Source of the DNA: an uncultured Alcaligenaceae bacterium
Lineage (GTDB): Bacteria; Pseudomonadota; Gammaproteobacteria; Burkholderiales; Burkholderiaceae_B
Direction: 5' to 3'
Assembly: GCA_937897265.1 (NCBI GenBank)
Contig: CALCPT010000649.1
Span: 1-5,080, forward strand
DNA length: 5,080 nt
Part shown: piece by piece, positions 1-5,080 of the stretch
Layout of the letters: each line of letters starts with the position of its first letter
How positions within the stretch are numbered: position 1 is the first letter of the stretch
Position numbers and translations under genes: made by a program
Notes under the pieces: generated by a model
What the model was told of the DNA's origin: nothing
Database searches by the model: none
Seen by the model: only the letters and a program-made list of their open reading frames with translations

Positions 1-27
1 TTTCCCTACACGACGCTCTTCCGATCT
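1..27. other. Untrimmed Illumina TruSeq adapter (assembly artefact)
   Basis: These 27 bases match, base for base as I recall it, the 3' end of the Illumina TruSeq universal/read-1 primer, finishing in GCTCTTCCGATCT; only its first six bases (ACACTC) are absent. Genuine sequence begins at or very near base 28. No stop codon falls in the adapter in the frame of the following gene, so naive translation would run adapter-coded residues into the transporter. The artefact marks a physical contig end and should be trimmed. Confidence 0.97.
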
Positions 28-1116
28 TTGGTTGATGCCACACAGCATCGACCTGGTGGTTGGGCCTGGTTGATGATCGGTGCATCGATTGCCTTGGCGG
101 TGGGATTTGTATTGTTATTTATGCCGCCGGATTGGTCGCAAACTGGTTTGCTCGTTTGGCTTGGCGGATCGTTGGTTTTGGTGTACGGCGCGCACAGTGT
201 GTTGAGTGTGTGTTACCTGACGTGGGGCGCAAGGCTGACCGATGACGTAACCGGGCGCGCTCAGGTAACAGGCTGGCGCGAAGCGTTTGGCTTGGTCGGT
301 GTAGTTGTAGCATCGGTATTGCCAGCTGTTTGGGTCGGGCAGCAGGGGGCTCGCGTCGGCTATCAATGGTTCGCCTGGCTGTTTGCTGTAATGCTGTTGC
401 TTGCGCTGGGTTGCACCTTGCGTTGGTCTCCGGCGCCTAAGCTGTTGAGTCGCCAAGGCAGACAAGATTTACGCACGGCGCTCTCACCACCCGAGGTGAG
501 ACGCGTGTTGTGGTTTTATCTGTTCAACGCGATTTCAGTCGCGGTGCCGGCGACTCTTGTCTTGTTTTTTATCGATGATGTGGTGCAGTCGCCAAGCTAC
601 GCCGGCCTCTTTTTAGGTGTTTATTTTTGTGCTGGAATGCTCGCCTTACCTCTTTGGGTGATGTTGGCCGCACGGATCGGTAAAGCGCGCGCTTGGTTGA
701 TGGGGAGTGGCCTTGCTGCGCTCTCGTTGTTCTGCACCTACTGGGTCGGTGCTGGCGATGTGTTTTTTTATGCCGTGGTCTGTGCACTGGCAGGTGCCGG
801 GCTCGGTGCAGACGTTGCCTTACCCCCCGCAATGCTCGCGGATGCGATTCCCCCAACGCATCGTAGTAGCACTGGACTGTATTTTGGGATTTGGGTGCTG
901 ATAGGAAAATTTGCGTTGGCACTTGCTGCAGGCGTGACCCTGCCGGCGTTGCAAGTCTTTCAATATCAGCCCGGGCATCCAGAATCAGCTGTGGCCTTGG
1001 GTCTGACGTATGCGCTGTTGCCGCTGCTCTTTAAAGGGCTGGCGCTAGTTGTGTTGTTTTCGCAGTCTTCTCGTTTTAGTCTGAGTCGAGTTTGTTCTCG
1101 CAAGGAGTCAACATGA
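28..1116 (+). CDS. GPH-family (MelB-like) MFS transporter, 5'-truncated
   Basis: Inner-membrane secondary transporter of the glycoside-pentoside-hexuronide:cation symporter branch of the MFS. The visible 362 residues contain about ten hydrophobic helices (roughly 13-32, 41-63, 85-104, 112-131, 159-181, 191-213, 222-240, 245-266, 283-306, 321-344). GPH-type landmarks are seen: WGARLTDD then R77 and GWREAFGLVG (82-91) after the fourth helix of the full protein, and GADVALPPAMLAD (260-272) followed by STGLYFGIW (281-289) and GKFALALAAG (293-302). A 12-helix member needs two more helices, so about 60-70 N-terminal residues are missing at the contig end, including the usual helix 2-3 loop motif. 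TTG at base 28 abuts the adapter and is not a credible start. The gene ends in an ATGA overlap with the DUF3833 gene. Homologues are often called sugar symporters, but in this gene company a lipid-related or other substrate is equally possible; the substrate is unknown. Confidence 0.88.
   Translation: MVDATQHRPGGWAWLMIGASIALAVGFVLLFMPPDWSQTGLLVWLGGSLVLVYGAHSVLSVCYLTWGARLTDDVTGRAQVTGWREAFGLVGVVVASVLPAVWVGQQGARVGYQWFAWLFAVMLLLALGCTLRWSPAPKLLSRQGRQDLRTALSPPEVRRVLWFYLFNAISVAVPATLVLFFIDDVVQSPSYAGLFLGVYFCAGMLALPLWVMLAARIGKARAWLMGSGLAALSLFCTYWVGAGDVFFYAVVCALAGAGLGADVALPPAMLADAIPPTHRSSTGLYFGIWVLIGKFALALAAGVTLPALQVFQYQPGHPESAVALGLTYALLPLLFKGLALVVLFSQSSRFSLSRVCSRKEST
1102..1107 (+). promoter_or_regulatory. 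Ribosome binding site for the DUF3833 lipoprotein gene
   Basis: AAGGAG lies five bases before ATG 1113, inside the last codons of the transporter gene. It is the clearest Shine-Dalgarno sequence in the + strand operon. It fixes the lipoprotein start at 1113 rather than at the in-frame TTG at 1092, which would add seven residues ahead of an otherwise normal signal peptide. Confidence 0.85.
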
Positions 1117-1661
1117 AAATTAAAGCTTTATTCGCTTCAGCGACCGCAGCGTTATTGACTGCATGTGGCAGTGTGGATGTTGCACATTATGCGGCAGAAA
1201 AGCCGACACTCGAATTGTCGAGTTTTTTTACTGGCACGATTGACGCCTGGGGTATTTTTCAAAAACGCAGCGGTGAAGTGGCACGCCGCTTTAATGTTGA
1301 AATTCAGGCCAACTGGGTGAGCCCGAATGAGGGCACCTTAGATGAACGCTTCACCTATTCTGACGGCGAAAAGCAAAGGCGGGTCTGGACGCTCAAGCGT
1401 CAACCTGACGGCACCTGGCAAGGCACCGCCGATGATGTGGTGGGTACGGCCACTGGACGCGTGTCGGGTAACGCACTGCGTTGGACGTATGTCTTGAGAT
1501 TACCCGTCGATGGTAAAGAGTACTTAGTTAATTTTGATGACTGGATGTGGCAGATGGATGACTCTTCCATGATGAATCGTTCAACTATGTCAAAGTTTGG
1601 CATTGATCTCGGCGAAGTGATCTTGTTTTTTCGCAAACGCACGGCGCCTAATCCTTCATGA
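1113..1661 (+). CDS. DUF3833 family lipoprotein
   Basis: This 182-residue protein is a predicted lipoprotein of unknown function. Residues 1-17 form a signal peptide (basic MKIK, then a hydrophobic core) ending in a lipobox LTAC, with the lipidated Cys at 18. Gly at position +2 is not the inner-membrane retention Asp, so outer-membrane anchoring on the periplasmic side is likely. The mature part matches what I recall of DUF3833: FTG (39-41), AWG (45-47), LDERF (76-80), DGE (84-86), RVW (90-92), GTADDVVGTATG (104-115), GNALRW (119-124), an acidic/aromatic DDWMWQMDD (142-150), NR (155-156) and KFGIDLGEV (161-169). The pattern of short strands with Trp, Asp and Gly suggests a beta-rich fold that may bind a ligand, but that is inference. 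It overlaps the transporter by four bases and the SDR gene by four bases (ATGA both times). The family often sits beside cyclopropane-fatty-acid-synthase-like and DUF1365 genes, which suggests a role in envelope lipid handling. Confidence 0.9.
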   Translation: MKIKALFASATAALLTACGSVDVAHYAAEKPTLELSSFFTGTIDAWGIFQKRSGEVARRFNVEIQANWVSPNEGTLDERFTYSDGEKQRRVWTLKRQPDGTWQGTADDVVGTATGRVSGNALRWTYVLRLPVDGKEYLVNFDDWMWQMDDSSMMNRSTMSKFGIDLGEVILFFRKRTAPNPS

Positions 1662-2512
1662 CAACAAACCATGCAGTACCTAAGCCTTCCTCTGTCACGC
1701 AGGCTAGTCCTCAGCCCTTTTTATCTTCCTTGAAGATGAAACCCCTAAATGCTCCGATCACCTCATGGGCGGGTAAACGGATTTGGTTAGTCGGGGCGTC
1801 GAGCGGCATCGGTGCGGCATTAGCGCAGGGGCTCTTACAGGCTGGTGCGTTTGTTGTGGTGTCGGCGCGTCGCGGCGATCATTTGGCAAACGTTGCGGCT
1901 CCGTATGCAAACGCGTCGGTGCTCCCCTTCGATGTCACCGATACTGAAGCATGGCCGCTGGCTTTAGCCACGGTCCTAGAGCGGTTAGGTCAGATTGACT
2001 TGGTCGTCATGGGAGCTGCTCGTTATGACCCAACGCATAGTTGGCAAATTGATATTGAGCAGGCTCAGAAGAGTTTCGATCTTAATGTGGTGAGCGTGTA
2101 TCGCGGGTTGTCAGTGATTGTGCCTCAGTTGTTAGAGCAGGGACATGGGGGCATATCGTTGATCGGTAGTATCTCGGGCTACACCGGTTTGCCTCGTGCT
2201 TTGATTTATGGTGCGACCAAGGCGGCCTTGCAAAATTTGTGTGAGACGCTGTATTTTGAATTGGCGCCCAAAGGCCTTGGGGTGTATTTGATTAACCCTG
2301 GTTTTGTGCAAACCCCAATGACTTCGGCCAATGATTTTGAGATGCCAGGTTTGATGACACCTGAAGCGGCGGCGAGTGCGATTATGCATGGGTTTGAGCG
2401 TGGACACTTCGAAATTAGGTTTCCAAAGGCATTTTCTTTTTTGCTTCGCGTGATTAGTATGCTGCCCGATCGTTTACGGTTTTTTCTTTTACACAAGACG
2501 ACCAAAATGTGA
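1658..2512 (+). CDS. Short-chain dehydrogenase/reductase (SDR), classical type
   Basis: This 284-residue protein is a probable cytoplasmic NADP(H)-dependent oxidoreductase of the classical SDR superfamily. The Rossmann nucleotide-binding motif is GASSGIG (46-52), and SARR (69-72) at the end of strand 2 supplies basic residues that favour NADP(H). DVTD (92-95) is the usual adenine-contact Asp region. The catalytic tetrad is intact: Asn143, Ser171, Tyr184 and Lys188 (YGATK), followed by NPGFVQTPM (213-221). The structural NNAG motif is replaced by MGAAR (118-122). A hydrophobic/basic C-terminus (about 256-284) could touch the membrane. ATG 1658 overlaps the previous stop (ATGA) and has no clear ribosome binding site, so it probably depends on translational coupling. 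Met27 (base 1736) would also give a normal SDR length and lacks a good site too; residues 1-26 are a Pro/Ser/Gln-rich tail without recognisable family features. The substrate is unknown; a lipid-linked carbonyl or alcohol is a guess from the neighbours. Confidence 0.93.
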   Translation: MTTNHAVPKPSSVTQASPQPFLSSLKMKPLNAPITSWAGKRIWLVGASSGIGAALAQGLLQAGAFVVVSARRGDHLANVAAPYANASVLPFDVTDTEAWPLALATVLERLGQIDLVVMGAARYDPTHSWQIDIEQAQKSFDLNVVSVYRGLSVIVPQLLEQGHGGISLIGSISGYTGLPRALIYGATKAALQNLCETLYFELAPKGLGVYLINPGFVQTPMTSANDFEMPGLMTPEAAASAIMHGFERGHFEIRFPKAFSFLLRVISMLPDRLRFFLLHKTTKM

Positions 2513-2943
2513 TGACGGATTCGCATGCGCGCTTTGAAGAGTTGGCGCAGTGGTTTGCAACACTGACCCCGACGGCTTTACAACAGATTGACAAGGTATA
2601 TGCCGAGACGGCGACGTTTCGAGATCCTTTTAATCAAGTCGTGGGCGTTGCGTCGATCGAGCGGATCTATCAGCACATGTTTGAGCAGTTAGGTGATCCA
2701 AGGTTTGTGATTACCGCCAAAGTTGTTGACTCAGCAGAGGCATTTATGACCTGGCAATTTTTGTTTACGCTCTACGACAAGGCGTACAAGATTGAAGGCG
2801 GCACCCATTTCAACTTAGATGCTCAGGGCCTGATTGTGTTGCATCGCGATTATTGGGATGCTGCGCAAGAGCTCTACGAAAAAATCCCAGTGTTGGGTGC
2901 CGTCTTGCGGTTGTTGCGAAAAAAACTTTCGGTTCGACCCTAA
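2512..2943 (+). CDS. NTF2/SnoaL-like family protein
   Basis: This 143-residue protein has the length and pattern of a single NTF2-like (SnoaL) alpha+beta cone domain. Visible landmarks are an N-terminal helix (about 3-32), the FRDPF turn (36-40) typical of the start of the curved sheet, a helix (47-61), TWQFLF (80-85), the strand with GGTHF (96-100), and HRDYWDA (111-117), followed by a basic amphipathic tail LYEKIPVLGAVLRLLRKKL (121-139). Asp38, His99, His111, Asp113 and Trp115 are plausible pocket residues. The fold covers small isomerases, cyclases and binding proteins, so the reaction cannot be stated. The start is ATG 2512, sharing one base with the SDR stop; GTG 2509 directly before it would add only one Met. 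No good ribosome binding site is seen, so coupling to the SDR gene is likely. The tight pairing suggests both act on the same substrate. This is the last gene of the operon, facing the convergent kinase gene 22 bases away. Confidence 0.82.
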   Translation: MTDSHARFEELAQWFATLTPTALQQIDKVYAETATFRDPFNQVVGVASIERIYQHMFEQLGDPRFVITAKVVDSAEAFMTWQFLFTLYDKAYKIEGGTHFNLDAQGLIVLHRDYWDAAQELYEKIPVLGAVLRLLRKKLSVRP

Positions 2944-2961
2944 GTTCAATTGTGAAAGCTT
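2919..2961 (-). terminator. Weak candidate terminator of the two-component operon
   Basis: On the - strand, just past the kinase stop, AAGCTTTC (2961-2954) can pair with GAAAGTTT (2930-2923), giving eight pairs with one G-T wobble. A run of T follows to 2919. The loop is long (23 bases, with a possible inner GGT/ACC mini-stem), so stability is doubtful. It lies partly inside the 3' end of the NTF2-like gene. No T-run follows in the + direction, so it would not serve the + strand operon. Confidence 0.22.
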
Positions 2962-2965
2962 GACG

Positions 2966-4492
2966 CTACGACACGTCGCGTTCAGGTAATAGTTGTTCGA
3001 ACCGAACTTCGATGCGGGTCCCAACGTTAGTCAAAGCGTCTTGCGAGGGGTCGAGGATATGAATGCTCGCACCATGTTGAGTTGCAATTTCGCGCACAAT
3101 CGCCAAGCCTAAACCACTGCCGTCAGCTTTCGTGCCTAACACGCGATAGAAACGATCAAACACACGCTCGCGGTCGCTCGCAGGAATTCCTTGCCCCGTA
3201 TCTTCAACTGCGACGATGACCTGATGAGCAATTTGTGAGACGCTAACCGTCACGTGCCCTTTTGCTGGTGTGTAACGCAAAGCGTTATCAATTAAGTTGT
3301 TCAACAATTCGGCCAATAAGAGCGCCTGACCTTTAATAAAAATTGGGCTGTCTGGTGCATCAAATCCCAAATCAATTTCAGCAGATAGCGCCCGATCGAC
3401 CCACAGCTGTGTTTGCTGCTGGGTTAAGGCCCTGACGTCAATCGCAGTGACTTGAACGTTATCAGGATTTTCAGCACGAGCCATGAGCAGCAGCTGATCG
3501 ATCAAGCGTGTGGCGCGGACAGTGCCGGCAACAATCTGATTCAGGCTTGAGAGCGTTTCACTAGGCGGGGTGCCGCGCATGCCAAGTTCAGCCTGCATTC
3601 GCAGGCCCGCAAGAGGAGTTTTTAGTTGATGTGCGGCATCGGCAACAAAGCGCTGCTGGGCTAAAATATGGCTTGCCAGGCGCGCGAGCAACTCGTTCAT
3701 CGCAGTCACTAGAGGCTCGATCTCTACTGGGACGTTACGTCCGTCAATCGACGACAAGTCGTCGGGTTTTCTTGCGCGTAACCGCTTCTGTAAGGCGTTA
3801 ATGGGGGCGATGCCGCGCGACAAGCCAAACCAGATCAAGATCGCGGCGATTGGCAGCACCGAAAATTGTGGAATGATCACCCCCTTGATGATGTCATTTG
3901 CCAGAGCGACTCTTCGCTCGACCGACTCGGCAGCAACAACCAAAACGGGCCCGGCCTCGCGTAAACCGGTTGTGCGCCACGTGTATGCAAAGCGAACGTC
4001 AAAGCCACGTACGATTTGGTTTTTGTAATACGTTGTGTCAAATTGCTGCGCGTCAGCCTTAAGCGGGGTTGGGAGTTCGGCATCCCCGCCCAGTAGCTCG
4101 CCCGAAGGCGCGATGACTTTCCAAAAGACACCGTCGTTTTCGCGGGTGCGCAGCGCGAGTCTTGCGGGTGCAGAGAGCTTAAATGTGGCGTGGCCGTTTT
4201 CGACCTCAATCTGCTGCGTCAGCACCTCAAGGGCGTTTACAAGATTTAAATCATATGGAACATTTGCCAAGTCTTGCGCGGCGACGTAAGTGATCGCAAT
4301 GCTCATGGGCCATAGCAAAAAAAGCGGGGCAAGCAGCCAGTCGAGCACCTCGCCTAGTAATGAGCGTCTGGCTGCGCGCTCGCTTTGGTTCGAGTCCAGA
4401 TCGAATTCGCGATCGAGGGCTTCATGCTCAGTTGGCGCAGTCGTGTGAGGCGCTGTTGAGCGAGAGGCGATCTCTGTCAAACCCTGAGTCAC
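2966..4492 (-). CDS. TctE-like sensor histidine kinase (2CSK_N - HAMP - HisKA - HATPase_c)
   Basis: This 508-residue inner-membrane kinase autophosphorylates on His and should pass phosphate to the adjacent regulator. Order of parts: hydrophilic tail (1-46), membrane segment 1 (about 49-72), periplasmic 2CSK_N-type sensor region (about 73-200, with FWKVIAPSGELLGGDAELP at 123-141 and the VRGFDVRFAYTW stretch), membrane segment 2 (about 203-224), HAMP (about 225-277), and dimerisation/phosphotransfer H-box FVADAAHQLKTPL with His288. The ATP-binding domain has N-box LLNNLIDNALRYTP (Asn403), G1 DTGQGI (431-436), F-box FDRFYR (445-450) and G2 DGSGLGLAI (457-465). All key residues are present. The GTG start at 4492 touches the regulator's TAA stop with no gap. 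No clear ribosome binding site precedes it, so coupling is likely; TTG at 4480 (codon 5) is the only other early start-like codon I found. The family includes tricarboxylate sensors, but the ligand here is unknown. Confidence 0.95.
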   Translation of the reverse strand: MTQGLTEIASRSTAPHTTAPTEHEALDREFDLDSNQSERAARRSLLGEVLDWLLAPLFLLWPMSIAITYVAAQDLANVPYDLNLVNALEVLTQQIEVENGHATFKLSAPARLALRTRENDGVFWKVIAPSGELLGGDAELPTPLKADAQQFDTTYYKNQIVRGFDVRFAYTWRTTGLREAGPVLVVAAESVERRVALANDIIKGVIIPQFSVLPIAAILIWFGLSRGIAPINALQKRLRARKPDDLSSIDGRNVPVEIEPLVTAMNELLARLASHILAQQRFVADAAHQLKTPLAGLRMQAELGMRGTPPSETLSSLNQIVAGTVRATRLIDQLLLMARAENPDNVQVTAIDVRALTQQQTQLWVDRALSAEIDLGFDAPDSPIFIKGQALLLAELLNNLIDNALRYTPAKGHVTVSVSQIAHQVIVAVEDTGQGIPASDRERVFDRFYRVLGTKADGSGLGLAIVREIATQHGASIHILDPSQDALTNVGTRIEVRFEQLLPERDVS

Positions 4493-5080
4493 TTATGTGT
4501 GCGCGCTCGAGGTCGAAGACTCTCGTTCGAGGCAATAGCCCAACCCGCGCACAGTCGCAATTTTTACCCCACTGTCTTCGAGTTTTTTTCGCAATCTGTG
4601 AACGTAGACCTCAATAGCATTTGAGCTAACTTCTTCGCCCCATTCGCACAGGTGTTCGACGATTTGGGCTTTGCTGACCATTCTGCCACTGCGAGTGAGT
4701 AATATTTCAAGCAAGCTGACTTCTCGTGCTGACAGATCTAAGGTTTGATTCCCCACCATTGCCACGCGACCGGTCTGGTCAAATTCGAGCTTACTATGCC
4801 GCAAAATGGTTGACCCACCACCGGCACCCCGACGGGCGAGGGCGCGCACGCGTGCCTCGAGCTCTGAGAGCGAAAAGGGCTTGGCCATGTAGTCATCGGC
4901 GCCCAGATCAAGGCCTTTGACGCGCTGTTCAATACTATCAGCAGCCGTCAGAATCAGTACAGGCAGGCGCGATTGTCGTGCCCGTAGTTTGCTCAAGACT
5001 TCTAGGCCGCTCATTCGCGGTAAACCTAGATCCAAGATGAGCAGATCAAATTCTGTCGCCAGCAGGGCGGCGTCAGCGGC
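4493..5080 (-). CDS. OmpR-family response regulator (TctD/QseB-like), N-terminus beyond window
   Basis: DNA-binding response regulator, cognate partner of the downstream kinase. The frame stays open to base 5080, giving 195 visible residues. The missing N-terminus should be about 35 residues, including the usual acidic pair of the receiver. Visible receiver features, numbered from base 5080: phosphoacceptor Asp17 in LLILDLGLP, MSGLEVL (23-29), Thr45 in LILTAAD, and Lys67 in YMAKPF. A linker follows. The winged-helix domain spans about 90-186, with LSAREVSLLEILL (116-128), VSKAQIVEHL (135-144), the recognition helix around SNAIEVYVHRLRKKL (153-167) and the wing TVRGLGYCLE (176-185). The TTG at 5035 must not be used as the start, because it lies one codon before the phosphoacceptor Asp and would delete the first part of the receiver. 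The gene is upstream of and directly joined to the kinase (TAA then GTG), as in tctD-tctE and qseB-qseC type operons. Its target promoters are not in view. Confidence 0.95.
   Translation of the reverse strand, partial: AADAALLATEFDLLILDLGLPRMSGLEVLSKLRARQSRLPVLILTAADSIEQRVKGLDLGADDYMAKPFSLSELEARVRALARRGAGGGSTILRHSKLEFDQTGRVAMVGNQTLDLSAREVSLLEILLTRSGRMVSKAQIVEHLCEWGEEVSSNAIEVYVHRLRKKLEDSGVKIATVRGLGYCLERESSTSSAHT

Noticed and set aside
28..30. TTG as the start codon of the transporter
   Set aside because: It directly follows the adapter, has no native upstream sequence, and the encoded protein lacks about two of the twelve expected membrane helices; the gene is truncated rather than starting here.
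115..465. 116-codon open frame on the - strand within the transporter gene
   Set aside because: It is a shadow of the transporter: low-complexity, rich in Arg, Pro and Gln, with no recognisable domain or ribosome binding site.
569..922. 117-codon open frame on the - strand within the transporter gene
   Set aside because: Its Arg/His/Pro-rich composition is typical of antisense frames in GC-balanced membrane-protein genes, and no family features are seen.
1092..1112. Upstream TTG start for the DUF3833 gene
   Set aside because: It would add seven residues before a normal lipoprotein signal peptide and would ignore the AAGGAG placed five bases before ATG 1113.
2206..2526. 106-codon - strand frame overlapping the SDR gene end
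   Set aside because: It lies almost wholly antisense to the conserved SDR catalytic and C-terminal region and shows no domain of its own.
2969..2978. CGAC-AC-GTCG inverted repeat near the kinase stop as a terminator or operator
   Set aside because: It has only four base pairs with a two-base spacer, lies inside the kinase coding end, and has no T-run.
3877..4209. 110-codon - strand frame inside the kinase gene in another frame
   Set aside because: It overlaps the sensor region of a kinase whose own frame is intact and conserved, so it is a shadow frame.
4493..5035. Response regulator as a complete 180-residue protein starting at TTG 5035
   Set aside because: The frame continues upstream to 5080 with receiver-like sequence (LLATEFDLLIL), and a start at 5035 would remove the first receiver strands and helices.

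Overview
This is a short piece of an assembled bacterial genome, most likely from a metagenome or draft genome of a betaproteobacterium (Burkholderiales-like). The first 27 bases are not biological: they match the 3' end of the Illumina TruSeq read-1 adapter, so the window starts at an untrimmed contig end. The lineage guess is inference. It rests on the style of the sensor kinase N-terminus (a hydrophilic tail, then LLGEVLDWLLAP and LLWPMSIAITY), on TctD/TctE-like architecture, and on base composition of roughly 50-55% GC by eye.

Layout. Bases 28-2943 hold four + strand genes packed into one translationally coupled operon: a 5'-truncated GPH-type (MelB-like) MFS transporter, a DUF3833 lipoprotein, a short-chain dehydrogenase/reductase (SDR) and an NTF2/SnoaL-like protein. 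The stops and starts overlap at every junction (ATGA, ATGA, GTGATGA). After a 22-base gap comes a convergent two-gene operon on the - strand (2966 to beyond 5080): an OmpR-family response regulator cut by the window end and, immediately after its stop codon, a TctE-like sensor histidine kinase. There is no gene-free stretch above 300 bases, and I saw no RNA gene, insertion sequence or CRISPR array.

How the genes may work together. The combination transporter + DUF3833 + SDR + NTF2-like protein resembles the accessory part of a proteobacterial lipid-modification locus. In other genomes that locus is often found with a cyclopropane-fatty-acid-synthase-like methyltransferase, DUF1365, an FAD/NAD-binding amine-oxidase-like protein, and RpoE/ChrR-type singlet-oxygen regulation. 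Here the core enzymes would lie beyond the contig end, so that assignment is inference from gene content. The substrate of every enzyme in the set is unknown, which makes this the most interesting part of the window. The kinase/regulator pair is a complete-looking TctDE-type signalling system with no target gene visible; its link to the lipid-type operon is only convergent adjacency.

Three gene ends need care. The transporter's real start is missing (the TTG at base 28 is only the first start-like codon after the adapter). The lipoprotein starts at ATG 1113. The regulator's frame is open to base 5080, so a start at 5035 would wrongly remove most of its receiver domain's phosphorylation site.
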